From Fictibacillus nanhaiensis (lineage in GTDB: Bacteria > Bacillota > Bacilli > Bacillales > Fictibacillaceae), in NCBI GenBank assembly GCA_016401345.1, contig JAEACG010000002.1, positions 682,001 through 746,000 on the forward strand: a stretch of 64,000 nt of DNA, in the 5' to 3' direction. Every line of letters starts with the position of its first letter. Position 1 is the stretch's first letter. The notes under the pieces were generated by a model that saw nothing but the letters and a program-made list of their open reading frames with translations, ran no database searches and was not told where the DNA came from. This document shows, in pieces, positions 17,160 to 26,204 of the stretch. A program made the position numbers and the translations under genes.

Positions 17160-17188
17160 TTGACAATGAGAATCATCCTTAATAAAAT
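17160..17188 (+). promoter_or_regulatory. Consensus promoter reading antisense into fer
   Basis: TTGACA (17160-17165), exactly 17 bp, then TAAAAT (17183-17188). The spacer carries a Fur-box-like sequence. The direction is rightward, into the 3' end of the minus-strand ferredoxin gene and onward towards ypbB. Confidence 0.55.
17161..17175. promoter_or_regulatory. Putative Fur box
   Basis: TGACAATGAGAATCA matches 11 of 14 defined positions of the Bacillus 7-1-7 Fur consensus (TGATAATnATTATCA) and overlaps the -35 and spacer of the plus-strand promoter. Confidence 0.45.
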
Positions 17189-17189
17189 A

Positions 17190-17217
17190 AATAAAAACCC
17201 TCTAATGAAAGAGGGTT
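17190..17217 (-). terminator. Intrinsic terminator of fer
   Basis: On the minus strand AACCCTCT and AGAGGGTT form the stem, followed by TTTTATTTATTTT. Confidence 0.85.
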
Positions 17218-17233
17218 CCTGGTAAGATTACAA

Positions 17234-17494
<261 letters not shown>

Positions 17495-17706
17495 CTAAGG
17501 AATTGAAAAAATACCGACTTACATATTTAGCCATTTTAAATTAAGGGTCTACTAATCATATTGTAATAAGTATCCCTCTACATTTCAATAGAAAATTAGG
17601 ACCTCGTCATATCTTTTATTCCCAATCTTCCTCTTAATATAACACTTTTACTCTTAAATTTCCTTAAATCTGATAAGATAGATTATATGATAAAGTGTGG
17701 TGATTT

Positions 17707-18780
17707 ATTATAGATATTTGTCAAGTCGTTTTATTAGATATCTTTCGAAAAGTAAATGGTAGTAGAAAAAGCTCAGGCGTCTATTATATGCTGACAGGTA
17801 AGAAAACGGCGCAATCTTTGTCAGACAGTCAATGGTTTGGTATAGAACGTTATTATGCCGCTTTCAAGGGGATGGCCCATGACACTTTTACTGAATCAAT
17901 CGAAAGCCTGATAAATGAAGAATATATGAAGGAATCTGAAGATCATGTTTACACCCTTACTGAAAAGGGTGAACAACTTCTTGTGCGTGAGAATGATAGA
18001 TTATCATTCTTAAATCATTTAAATGGATTAAAATATGCATCGATAGAGTCTACATGCTGGCAAGCTATCACGTTATATGTACAAGCTCTCTCCAATGCTC
18101 TATATGGTCATTTTAATTATTCACCAGTCGTAAGGGACTTCTCGGTGATACAAAAAGTTAAATCTGTGTTTCCTAAATCAGAGTCAGAGAGAAAAATTCA
18201 AGCGGAAAAACTTTATCGTGAATTATCTCGAGTGTTGTTAGAACATGATAATCAAATTGCTGATCTATTTGTTAAGAAACTGTCTGGCTACAATAGGATC
18301 GGAAGTACCTTCGAGCAATTATCTCGGATAAAGGGCATGAGTCAAGAAGAAACTGTACTCCGTTTCAGGGCGATGTTGCACGCTTTCATACACAAGATAG
18401 CTAGTGAAAAGATGAATTTTCCGATGTTGCACTCTCTAATAGGCTCATTTACTGAAGCTCCGGCATTAACTAGATCAGCATCTTTAACTTTTAAAATGCT
18501 AAATAACAATAAACCTCTAGAGGAGATCATGATCGTTAGAAATCTGAAATTGAGTACTCTAGAAGATCATCTCGTAGAGATCGCAAGAGAAGTGCAAGAT
18601 TTTCCGATTACCCCTTACATTAGTGATACAGAGTTTTTGAAAGTGAAAGAATATTACAGTAAGACGAATGAAACAAAGCTTCGGCCGTTTAAAGATGCCT
18701 TTCCTCATCTTTCGTATTTTCAAATCAGGCTAGTACTCGCAAAAGAGGGTGGAAAACATGCAACTGGAAGCAGCGCTTAA
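17707..18780 (+). CDS. ypbB: YpbB-type helix-turn-helix protein, non-canonical start
   Basis: This is a RecQ-associated protein of unknown biochemical role that precedes recS in Bacillus. The first ordinary in-frame start is ATG 17788, but the frame stays open back to 17704. The extra residues (VVLLDIFRKVNGSRKSSGVYYMLTGKK) look like the conserved YpbB N-terminus with its LLTGK motif. Candidate starts are ATT 17707 or ATA 17710, preceded by GTGGTGAT, which fits the 16S tail. A C-terminal helix-turn-helix-like part ends near residue 350. It overlaps recS by 23 bp. The identity is strong, the start is inference. Confidence 0.8.
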   Translation: MIDICQVVLLDIFRKVNGSRKSSGVYYMLTGKKTAQSLSDSQWFGIERYYAAFKGMAHDTFTESIESLINEEYMKESEDHVYTLTEKGEQLLVRENDRLSFLNHLNGLKYASIESTCWQAITLYVQALSNALYGHFNYSPVVRDFSVIQKVKSVFPKSESERKIQAEKLYRELSRVLLEHDNQIADLFVKKLSGYNRIGSTFEQLSRIKGMSQEETVLRFRAMLHAFIHKIASEKMNFPMLHSLIGSFTEAPALTRSASLTFKMLNNNKPLEEIMIVRNLKLSTLEDHLVEIAREVQDFPITPYISDTEFLKVKEYYSKTNETKLRPFKDAFPHLSYFQIRLVLAKEGGKHATGSSA

Positions 18781-20257
18781 AGAGTTATACGGATTTTCAT
18801 CGTTTAGATCTGGACAAAAAGAGATCATAACTGACTTGCTTTCAGGTCATGATGTGTTAGGTATGCTGCCGACTGGAACAGGAAAAACATTAATCTATCA
18901 GATGGCCGCACATCTTTTAAAAGGAAGAGCACTCATCATTTCTCCTTTGGTGTCATTGATGGAAGACCAAGTAGATCAGTTTAAACAAGCTGGTTTTAAG
19001 AGGACGATCGCTCTCAACAGCTTTTTAGATCAAAGTGAGAAACAATCCATATTAAAAAGAATACAAGACTATCAGTTTGTTTTTGTGAGTCCTGAAATCA
19101 TTCAAAACTCTTACATCCGTTCTATTCTGTTGTCAGTTAGTTGGTCGTTATTCGTAGTAGATGAAGCCCATTGTATCTCACAATGGGGTCATGAGTTTCG
19201 TCCATTTTATTTAGAGTTAGCTGATATGAAGAAAGCGATGGGGGATCCTATTTGCCTCGCATTAACAGCAACGGCAACACATAAAGTACAGAACGATATC
19301 CTTCATCACCTAGACATGAAAAATGCAGAGATACATATTCATAGTGTGAACCGTCCGAACATATCTATCTTTGTTGAATGCTTTGATGATTATGATCAAA
19401 AAGTGGGGCGAGCGGTAAATCTAGTTCAGCAGCTTAAAGGACCAGGCATTATTTATACGAATACAAGGAATGCTGCAGAACTGCTTGTAAAAAGATTTCA
19501 AGATCATGAAATAGAAGGGGTCGCTTTTTATCATGGAGGCATGAATGCTGATGAAAGACTTCTTGTACAAAAGCAGTTTTTAGAGTCCCAGCTGAACATC
19601 ATTGTTTGTACGAATGCTTTTGGAATGGGAATTAATAAATCGGACATCAGATTTGTAATTCATTTTCACACACCGTCTACGATAGAAGGCTATATTCAGG
19701 AAATCGGCAGAGCTGGCAGAGACACGGAACCATCTGCTGCCGTCCTATTGTATCATCCAGCTGATCTTGAGATACCATACCATTTTATTGATCAAGAACT
19801 GCCTGATTCTGTACAAGTTGATTATTTGTTTTCCGACCACATTCAGTTAAGAGGGAATACGTATGCAGAAAAACTGAAACTTGTTGGACTCTCTGAAACG
19901 GGTCAAAGATTCATGGAATATCACTTGAAAAAAGCAGGCGTTCTACATAAAGAAAATCTTGATGTCCACGAAAAAAATGCGTTGATTTCAAAAATAAAAT
20001 TCACGATTGAGAGTAGAAAAGCTGATAAAATAGAATCATTAAAGGCGATTGAAAAGTGGGCAACGAATAATGAATGTAAACGAAGTGGACTGCTGAAATA
20101 TTTCGGAGAACCCGTACCTGAACCAAATTCAATGTGCTGCGGTCATTGTGAAACAGGTCTTTCGCATTTTTATGGAAAACAAGCGTCATTTAACACTTCT
20201 TATGAATTATGGGAAGATGAACTAAAACGACTTTTAAGACAGGAAGTGTACAACTAA
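18758..20257 (+). CDS. recS: RecQ-family ATP-dependent DNA helicase RecS
   Basis: This is a superfamily 2 3'-5' DNA helicase of 499 residues with Walker A PTGTGKT, the DEAH box in VDEAHCISQWGHEF, TATATHKV (motif III), GMGINKSDIRFVIHF and QEIGRAGRD (motif VI). The Cys-rich zinc region CKRSGLLKYFGE...CCGHC stands near the C-terminus, and no HRDC domain follows, which matches the short RecS rather than full RecQ. ATG 18758 has GAGGGTGG 5 nt upstream; the GTG at 18749 lies inside that site. Translation is coupled to ypbB. Confidence 0.93.
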   Translation: MQLEAALKELYGFSSFRSGQKEIITDLLSGHDVLGMLPTGTGKTLIYQMAAHLLKGRALIISPLVSLMEDQVDQFKQAGFKRTIALNSFLDQSEKQSILKRIQDYQFVFVSPEIIQNSYIRSILLSVSWSLFVVDEAHCISQWGHEFRPFYLELADMKKAMGDPICLALTATATHKVQNDILHHLDMKNAEIHIHSVNRPNISIFVECFDDYDQKVGRAVNLVQQLKGPGIIYTNTRNAAELLVKRFQDHEIEGVAFYHGGMNADERLLVQKQFLESQLNIIVCTNAFGMGINKSDIRFVIHFHTPSTIEGYIQEIGRAGRDTEPSAAVLLYHPADLEIPYHFIDQELPDSVQVDYLFSDHIQLRGNTYAEKLKLVGLSETGQRFMEYHLKKAGVLHKENLDVHEKNALISKIKFTIESRKADKIESLKAIEKWATNNECKRSGLLKYFGEPVPEPNSMCCGHCETGLSHFYGKQASFNTSYELWEDELKRLLRQEVYN

Positions 20258-20260
20258 AGG

Positions 20261-20893
20261 ATGAGGAAATCTGTAAAAAACAATTGGATCGATCAGATTA
20301 CACCGAAAGAACTTTTGTTGAACGTTTATTTTTCACAAAGTTTATTTATGATAGCTGCGTTAGCTCTTGCATTCTTCTTTAATGTTTCATTTCCTTGGGT
20401 GCTAAACGACCTTGATCTTTCAGTAAACGAATGGCTGCTTGCACTTGGTACAGGATTTTTTCTTCCTTTTTTATCGATTCAGTTAAAGAAGAGGTTGTCC
20501 GAGGAATCATTAGATGATGGTGGAATCAACGATAAAATATTCGGCTCTCTCTCTTACATACACATCTTTTTCCTCACAGGAATCATTGCTTTTGCTGAAG
20601 AGTGGTTGTTTCGAGGAGTCCTACAATCGTTATTAGGGCTGTTTTTAACCAGTATGATTTTCGCTGTACTGCATGTTCGGTATATAAAAAAACCTGTTCT
20701 TTTTAGTATCGTATGTGGATTAAGCTTTTGGCTAGGTATGATCTATGAGATGACAGATAACATCTGGGTGCCTTTTTTAGCTCATTTCTTAATCGACTTT
20801 ATTTCAGGGTGCTGGATAGCTAATCAAAACAAGAGCAACAACCATATCACAGACAGCGAGAATGGGAGTGTGGATCGGGATGATGAAGAATGA
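20261..20893 (+). CDS. ypbD: CPBP-family intramembrane metalloprotease
   Basis: This is a CAAX-protease and bacteriocin-processing (Abi/CPBP) membrane protein of 210 residues. The glutamate motif EEWLFRGVL and the later His motifs (VLHVRY and HFLIDFISG) lie in hydrophobic helices and form the predicted active site within the membrane. Its natural substrate is unknown. The ATG follows recS by 3 bp; the usable ribosome site is AGGAAGTG about 12 nt upstream, so initiation may be coupled to recS. Synteny with B. subtilis ypbD supports the name. Confidence 0.85.
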   Translation: MRKSVKNNWIDQITPKELLLNVYFSQSLFMIAALALAFFFNVSFPWVLNDLDLSVNEWLLALGTGFFLPFLSIQLKKRLSEESLDDGGINDKIFGSLSYIHIFFLTGIIAFAEEWLFRGVLQSLLGLFLTSMIFAVLHVRYIKKPVLFSIVCGLSFWLGMIYEMTDNIWVPFLAHFLIDFISGCWIANQNKSNNHITDSENGSVDRDDEE

Positions 20894-21191
20894 CCAAGCA
20901 GAAAGTTTAAGAAACAAAACAGCAGACAATACGATCGCTTCTGTTCAACATGCTCATTCTTTGCCTTCAAGAAGTGAAGTACACGGGAAAAAGAGAGACG
21001 ATGAAAAAAAACAAAAAAACGCTAACAAAGAAAAGAGAAAAACAACTTTTTTAGTCACTCGATTACTCTTAGCAGCTTTTATTCTTTTGATCGGAATTAC
21101 ACTTACTTATAAATTGTGGTCAAAAGACCTTTATATTCCAGTTCAAAGTGAAGATCGAGAAGGTGTTGAGCAAGTAGAGATCGAAGAATAA
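20880..21191 (+). CDS. Short YpbE-like membrane protein
   Basis: The protein is about 103 residues: a very basic cytoplasmic N-terminal part rich in K, N and E, one membrane helix (about 56-75), and a short acidic outer tail ending EQVEIEE. B. subtilis YpbE sits at the same place and has a similar anchor but carries a C-terminal LysM domain, which is absent here; this copy is therefore a shortened relative at best. GGGAGTG at 20864-20870 suggests ATG 20880. It overlaps ypbD by 14 bp. Confidence 0.6.
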   Translation: MMKNDQAESLRNKTADNTIASVQHAHSLPSRSEVHGKKRDDEKKQKNANKEKRKTTFLVTRLLLAAFILLIGITLTYKLWSKDLYIPVQSEDREGVEQVEIEE

Positions 21192-21229
21192 AGACCGTCT
21201 GGCTCTGAATATCCAGACGGTCTTTTTTT
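21190..21229 (+). terminator. Intrinsic terminator of the ypbB-recS-ypbDE cluster
   Basis: AAGACCGTCTGG and CCAGACGGTCTT form a 12-bp stem followed by seven T. Confidence 0.92.
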
Positions 21230-21384
21230 GTTACAAATAACCTTTCAAGGGCTCCTCTTAAAAAAGAATGTTGGTGTCGTTGTTCCAACCAAAAATTTCA
21301 AGGGCTAAACAAAGGGAAAAGCTATTTTTTAAAAGCATGAATCTGCTTGTATAGGCATAGTTATGTGTACAGGAGGTTATGCTG

Positions 21385-21837
21385 ATGAATGCTCTAAATC
21401 ACTGGAAGATAAAGCCCTTTGTTAATGAACTAACGAGTATTGTGCTAGCACAGCTTGTTGATAGAAAAGCTGAGAAAGACAAGTGGAAAAAAGCCATCAA
21501 CCAATGGGGATTATCGATGATTTTTGTTGTACTAGCAACCTTCGTTTACCTTTACTACTATAAGCTTCCAACAGCCTCAAGGTTTTCAAATCCATTAACG
21601 TTGTTATTCTCAGATGAAATGGTATGGATCTGTACAGGTTTTATTATTTTTGCGAGCTTCTACATGATCTGGATGAAAAAGAAGTACAAAAAAGCTGACG
21701 ACGATTTTGAAGCGATCAGAAAAGATTTTATAGATCGTAATGAAGAATGGTGGAGTGATGAGGAACAATGGAACCAGAGGCATGTTGTTTTCGAATTTAT
21801 GAAACAAGAATACAATATAAATATTCTTCACAAGTAA
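21385..21837 (+). CDS. ypbF: YpbF-like DUF2663 membrane protein
   Basis: This is a DUF2663 family protein of about 150 residues with two membrane helices (about 45-62 and 78-98) and charged cytoplasmic ends; the C-terminal part is rich in D, E and W (EEWWSDEEQW). The function is unknown in any organism I know of. AGGAGG at 21371-21376 is spaced correctly for ATG 21385 and too close to ATG 21379. Synteny matches B. subtilis ypbF. Confidence 0.8.
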   Translation: MNALNHWKIKPFVNELTSIVLAQLVDRKAEKDKWKKAINQWGLSMIFVVLATFVYLYYYKLPTASRFSNPLTLLFSDEMVWICTGFIIFASFYMIWMKKKYKKADDDFEAIRKDFIDRNEEWWSDEEQWNQRHVVFEFMKQEYNINILHK

Positions 21838-21843
21838 AGAGAT

Positions 21844-22059
21844 TTACTGGCAGGGACAGCCAAAAAATAAACAAGATTCTCGATCGTGGCGCTGACCTTG
21901 AATAACGACTGTCAATTCACAAAAATGATCGATTCTTCCGAATGCAAGTGTTTCGTGTTTTTCCGTACAATAAACTTCGATTGGAAGTCCGAGTCGCATG
22001 CTATAAGACAGCTCCGGGTCTGTCACGAGAGATTTATTTTTCAATTTAGTTAATGTCAT
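21844..22059 (-). CDS. Hypothetical 71-residue protein with CPC end
   Basis: I do not recognise this small protein. It has a beta-rich middle (IEVYCTEKHETLAFGRID, then ELTVVIQGQ) and ends in CLFFGCPCQ, five cysteines in total. On the minus strand it has an excellent ribosome site, AAGAGGAGAGG, 9 nt before the ATG. It converges on ypbF with only 6 bp between the stops and no terminator hairpin visible. The strong ribosome site makes coding likely. Confidence 0.6.
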   Translation of the reverse strand: MTLTKLKNKSLVTDPELSYSMRLGLPIEVYCTEKHETLAFGRIDHFCELTVVIQGQRHDRESCLFFGCPCQ

Positions 22060-22234
22060 GATGTTTTTCCTCTCCTCTTATTTTGGTTAATCATGTAAAT
22101 TAATCATACGTGAAATTTACAATTTTTTCAACAAATCTTTTTAAATATTCAAAAAATTAACATCGTATCCTTTCTGCATAGGACGGTTATAAAAAATATG
22201 ATATGATCATTTAAATCCATATCAGGAGGGCACA

Positions 22235-22987
22235 ATGATCTTTTTTTATTTATTCATCATAGCTGGTATAGGGCTATTACTTTATATGTATATTGAAGCA
22301 CATCGAAATCGTGTCATTCATGATTCAATCAAAATTGATAAACTGCCAAATTCATTTGAAAATTTTAAGATCTTTTTTATATCGGATGTTCATAAACGGG
22401 TAATCTCAGAAAAGATCATACAAGAATCAGAAAAAGCAGATCTTGTTGTAATCGGTGGGGACCTCGTTGAAAAAGGAGTTTCAATGAAGAAGGTAGAAGA
22501 TAATATCAAGCGCCTTTCAGCAATCGGTCCGGTTTACTTTGTATGGGGAAACAATGATTACGATGTGGATACGAAACAATTGGCTTCAACGATTGCAAAT
22601 GAAGGTGCAACGATTTTAGACAATGCTAACTTCAGTATAAAAAGAAATGATGATGTCATCGATTTGGTAGGAGTAAATGATACATCGTTAGGTTTTGCCT
22701 CTCTTGAAGATGCGCTTAAAGAATGCGAATCTTCATGCAGAATTTTAATCAGCCATAATCCTGATATTTCAAAACGTATTAGCAGTGCCGATAACATCCA
22801 GCTTGTCTTAACGGGACACACTCATGGAGGACAAATTCGCATTGGGCCGCTTGGCATAGCGAAAAGAGGCGGATGGTATCATGAATTGACACATATCCTA
22901 TTAGTGAGTAACGGCTATGGAGCTACACATTTACCTTTACGTTTATGTGCACCAAGTCAAACACATTTGATAACCCTAACACGGTAA
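22235..22987 (+). CDS. ypbG: Membrane-anchored metallophosphoesterase YpbG
   Basis: This is a calcineurin-like phosphoesterase of 250 residues. An N-terminal membrane helix (2-20) is followed by the metal-binding motifs SDVHK, GGDLVEKG, WGNNDYD, SHNP and LTGHTHGGQ. Family members cleave UDP-diacylglucosamine, cyclic nucleotides or other phosphoesters; I cannot tell which here. AGGAGGG lies before the ATG. It matches ypbG by position, between ypbF and mecB. Confidence 0.87.
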   Translation: MIFFYLFIIAGIGLLLYMYIEAHRNRVIHDSIKIDKLPNSFENFKIFFISDVHKRVISEKIIQESEKADLVVIGGDLVEKGVSMKKVEDNIKRLSAIGPVYFVWGNNDYDVDTKQLASTIANEGATILDNANFSIKRNDDVIDLVGVNDTSLGFASLEDALKECESSCRILISHNPDISKRISSADNIQLVLTGHTHGGQIRIGPLGIAKRGGWYHELTHILLVSNGYGATHLPLRLCAPSQTHLITLTR

Positions 22988-23052
22988 AAAGTTTACATCA
23001 CAACGTTTTATTCGATATACTCTTCTTAACCTATTTATTGGAGGAAGAACGG

Positions 23053-23961
23053 ATGCCTAGTGAAGGGAAATATAACATTAAAGCGGTTTCGAAGATGCTC
23101 GGCATTCAAGCAGGAACATTAAGAGCTTGGGAAAGACGCTATTCAATCGTAAAGCCAAACCGAAATGAAGCTGGCCATCGCCTTTACACCGACGAGCAAG
23201 TATACATACTGAAATGGCTAGTGAATAAAGTGAATCAAGGTTTTACGATCAGTCAAGCGGTTGACGTTGCCCAAAACGGGGAACTTTATAAAGAAGCAGC
23301 TCCTTTTTCTATTGAAAATACGGATCGTGCAGCTGAAATGGGTAATTTAATATTAGATGCTCTATTATCCTTTCAAGAAAAGAAAGCAAACGATCTTTTG
23401 AGCCAAGCCTTCAGCATGTATAATTTGGAAAAAGTCATTATTGATATTTTGGGTACATTATTAGTACACGTAGGACACCTTTGGGAAGAACAGAAAATAA
23501 CGGTTGCACACGAACATTTTACTTCATCCTTTTTACGCAGTAAGATTGGACAACTTATTCAATTGCTTCCATCTGATCCATATTTACCAAAGGTTATTGC
23601 TGCGTGTGGATTAGATGAAGAGCATGAACTAGGGCTTCTGATGTTTACACTGTTTTTAAGAAGAAAAGGGTTCGAAGTTATATACTTAGGACATGGAATA
23701 CCAAAAAGAGACTTTGAGGTTGTGATGAAAGAAGTAGAACCTAAGATGGTATTTTTCTCATGTACAATCGCTGAAAACTCTAAGAAAACCTTGGAGTGGG
23801 CAGAAAGCTTGGGACAAGAATTTCCGAATACTTCAATTGGTGTTGGAGGCGCAGCGATCAATCATATCTCTTCAGAAATGCAGGAGAAATACGAATCATT
23901 CTTAATTGGTAATACGAAGTTAGAATGGGACGACTGGATTGCTCAGAAGCTGAAAAATTAA
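23053..23961 (+). CDS. MerR-type regulator with cobalamin-binding domain, CarH/LitR-like
   Basis: The protein has 302 residues: an N-terminal MerR winged helix (YNIKAVSKMLGIQAGTLRAWERRY, about 7-30), a helical bundle, and a Rossmann B12-binding domain. Trp144 and Glu154-His155 form the Wx9EH motif that caps the cobalamin upper face in CarH. Glu189-x-His191-xx-Gly194 is the ExHxxG lower-ligand motif, with GVGGAA further on. CarH/LitR proteins bind adenosylcobalamin and release DNA in light. GGAGGAAG precedes ATG 23053. No carotenoid genes are adjacent, so the target is unknown. It is absent from this place in B. subtilis. Confidence 0.85.
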   Translation: MPSEGKYNIKAVSKMLGIQAGTLRAWERRYSIVKPNRNEAGHRLYTDEQVYILKWLVNKVNQGFTISQAVDVAQNGELYKEAAPFSIENTDRAAEMGNLILDALLSFQEKKANDLLSQAFSMYNLEKVIIDILGTLLVHVGHLWEEQKITVAHEHFTSSFLRSKIGQLIQLLPSDPYLPKVIAACGLDEEHELGLLMFTLFLRRKGFEVIYLGHGIPKRDFEVVMKEVEPKMVFFSCTIAENSKKTLEWAESLGQEFPNTSIGVGGAAINHISSEMQEKYESFLIGNTKLEWDDWIAQKLKN

Positions 23962-24060
23962 CATAGGTTTTATAATTTGTTGGATGTTTATCACCAACTT
24001 TTTGCAAACTCATATATTGATATTAAGACATAATAGCGCCGATCGTAAGGGGGACCAGAG

Positions 24061-24651
24061 ATGCGGGTAGAACGGTTAACCTATAACAAAATAAAAATCT
24101 TCCTAACTTTTGATGATTTGAATGAACGTGGTATTTCCAAGGAAGAAATATGGCAGGATATCCCAAAAGTTCATCAGCTTTTCCGTGACATGATGACTGA
24201 GGCTGATGATGAGGTAGGATTCAAAGCTGATGGTCCTATTGCGGTTGAAGTTTTTTCACTTCCAGCTCAAGGCATGGTCGTAATAGTTACAAAAGGAATA
24301 AACGAGTATGAACTTGAAGAAGAATATGATGAAGATTATATAGAGATGCAAGTCACATTAGATGAGAACGATGAGATTTTCTACGAGTTTTCGTCTTTCG
24401 AAGACGTTATATTACTTGCAAAACGCCTTCATTCTTTAGAGATTAAAGGTGGTACTCTGTATTCGTTTAATAATCACTTCTACTTAAAGTTTGAAGAAGA
24501 TGAGGTCCATCCAGTAGACCTGGATCTGTTCATTGCTCTTCTTGCTGAGTTCGGAAGCTCCTCGACGATTACGAGCTATAGAGTTATTGAGTATGGAAAA
24601 GAATTAATGAAGTCCGATGCAATAAGCGAACTGTACCGTTATTTTAAGTAA
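24061..24651 (+). CDS. mecB: Adaptor protein MecB (MecA paralogue)
   Basis: This is a ClpC adaptor of 196 residues that presents substrates to ClpCP; B. subtilis YpbH/MecB is its homologue by position. The N-terminal domain (MRVERLTYNKIKIFLTFDDL) recognises substrates and the C-terminal domain, rich in beta strands, engages ClpC; an acidic linker EEEYDEDYIE separates them. AAGGGGG lies before the ATG. Whether the true MecA paralogue also exists cannot be seen here, so mecA itself is an alternative name. Confidence 0.87.
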   Translation: MRVERLTYNKIKIFLTFDDLNERGISKEEIWQDIPKVHQLFRDMMTEADDEVGFKADGPIAVEVFSLPAQGMVVIVTKGINEYELEEEYDEDYIEMQVTLDENDEIFYEFSSFEDVILLAKRLHSLEIKGGTLYSFNNHFYLKFEEDEVHPVDLDLFIALLAEFGSSSTITSYRVIEYGKELMKSDAISELYRYFK

Positions 24652-24659
24652 CTGCAAAA

Positions 24660-24692
24660 AAGAGGGGCGCAAATTTTTGCGTCCTTATTTAT
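24660..24692 (+). terminator. Weak terminator after mecB
   Basis: GGGCGCAAA and TTTGCGTCC can pair, followed by a broken T-rich stretch. Confidence 0.5.
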
Positions 24693-24752
24693 TTTTGTGA
24701 AAAGCTTATCTAAAATACTGTTGACTACTCGGTATTTTTTCCTCTCCAATGC

Positions 24753-24820
24753 AAGTTGATTGGAGCGCAAGATTTTCGCCCCATGGAAAGCGAACAACCT
24801 GGAGCGGAAATTAACCACTA
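24753..24820. repeat. Internally deleted copy of the palindromic repeat
   Basis: The left end AAGTTGATTGGAGCGCAAG is joined directly to the right end CGCCCCATGGAAAGCGA and GGAGCGGAAATTAACCACTA. The middle stem is missing. It lies in the 375-bp gap between mecB and ddl. Confidence 0.7.
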
Positions 24821-24907
24821 TCAACAGCTGTAATTTAAACAAAAACAGTCATGAAAACTCAAACAGCATATAGATTGAACATAAACGAAAATGTCATGTA
24901 TATATCA

Positions 24908-24938
24908 TTGTGAATTTAGAGACAAAACGTGTTATGAT
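24908..24938 (+). promoter_or_regulatory. Extended -10 promoter for ddl
   Basis: TGtTATGAT (24930-24938) is an extended -10. TTGTGA at 24908-24913 is a possible -35 with a 19-bp spacer. Confidence 0.5.
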
Positions 24939-25026
24939 TATTAATATTTTTCACATCCACTGAACCGATATGACGGCAGGGAATATAATATATACATAAA
25001 CTTTTGGGCTAGGAGTGACCATTAAG

Positions 25027-25944
25027 ATGAAAATAGCAGTATTATATGGCGGTGTTTCTGCTGAGAGAGAAGTATCCTTATCAACAGGAAAGCAGATCAT
25101 CTCTGCGCTTGAAAGCAAAGGTCATGAAGTAATTGGGATTGACTTTCACCCTTCGCGACTTAAAGATTTGTTAGAACTTGAAGCTGATGTTGTATTTCTA
25201 GGACTTCATGGAAAGTATGGAGAAGATGGAAGGTTGCAAGGTCTTTTAGATATGATGGGGATTCCATACGTAGGATCAGGTGCTTTAGCATCAGGAATCG
25301 CTATGGATAAGGCGAAATCCAAACAGTTCTTCAAAGATGCTAACATCAATATCGCTAAAGAGAAAGTTCTTTATAGAAAATCGTATGATGAGAAGCAATT
25401 GGAGCTGTCTTTTGATTTTCCTGCTGTAGTAAAACCGAATAGAGAAGGATCAACTATCGGATTAACGATCGCTCAAAATCATGATGAACTTTTAAAAGGA
25501 ATCGCTGAAGCATTTTTGCATGATGATACGATTCTCGTTGAACAATTTGTAAGCGGCAAAGAGGTTACCGTAGCCGTTATGGGGGAACATAACAACTACA
25601 AAGCACTTCCTGTTGTCGAGATCGAGCCAAAGAATGCTTATTATGATTATGAATCTAAGTATGCAGAAGGTGGAAGTATCCACTATGTTCCTGCAAGACT
25701 TGATGAGAGCACAACGGCAAAATTGCAAAAACAAGCCGTACTTGCTCACGAAGTTTTAGGCTGCGAAGTGTATTCGCGTGTTGATTTTATTGTTCCGCAT
25801 GACGGTTCAGAACCTGTTATCTTGGAAGTAAACACATTACCAGGTATGACGCCGACAAGTCTGTTTCCAGATGCGGCTAAAGAGATCGGAATGGACTATC
25901 CTTCAATGATTGAAAAATTAATCGAGCTATCTTTAAAAAAGTAA
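25027..25944 (+). CDS. ddl: D-alanine--D-alanine ligase
   Basis: Ddl joins two D-alanines with ATP for peptidoglycan precursor synthesis. The protein has 305 residues, the shorter Ddl class, with an ATP-grasp fold. Visible motifs are HGKYGEDG, KPNREGSTIG (triphosphate loop) and EVNTLPGMTPTS near the end, which carries metal ligands. AGGAG at 25011-25015 sits 11 nt before ATG 25027; the in-frame GTG at 25015 overlaps that site. B. subtilis has no ddl between mecB and gudB, so it is a local insertion relative to that order. Confidence 0.93.
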   Translation: MKIAVLYGGVSAEREVSLSTGKQIISALESKGHEVIGIDFHPSRLKDLLELEADVVFLGLHGKYGEDGRLQGLLDMMGIPYVGSGALASGIAMDKAKSKQFFKDANINIAKEKVLYRKSYDEKQLELSFDFPAVVKPNREGSTIGLTIAQNHDELLKGIAEAFLHDDTILVEQFVSGKEVTVAVMGEHNNYKALPVVEIEPKNAYYDYESKYAEGGSIHYVPARLDESTTAKLQKQAVLAHEVLGCEVYSRVDFIVPHDGSEPVILEVNTLPGMTPTSLFPDAAKEIGMDYPSMIEKLIELSLKK

Positions 25945-26082
25945 CATCTGATTTTGTGAGAATAGAAACGAATGTGGTCTCCACCTCTTAAACGGGGTGG
26001 GGAGTACATAATAATGGCAGTGGACATGCCGTGTAGGTATATTGGCAGAAAATTAGCTATTTTCTCAACAGTCCGTGACTTA

Positions 26083-26096
26083 AGAAAGCGTTTACT
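26083..26096. promoter_or_regulatory. Possible CcpA cre site before gudB
   Basis: AGAAAGCGTTTACT differs from TGWNANCGNTNWCA only at its first and last bases. It lies about 110 bp before the gudB start. Confidence 0.35.
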
Positions 26097-26204
26097 TTTT
26101 AGGTGAAAATCACTAATTTTCTCTTCTCTTTGCTTATGCAAAGGTGTATACTGACGATGAAGCTTGACTAAACTCTAGAGGTGACGAATATGGGAGGTAA
26201 ACAA

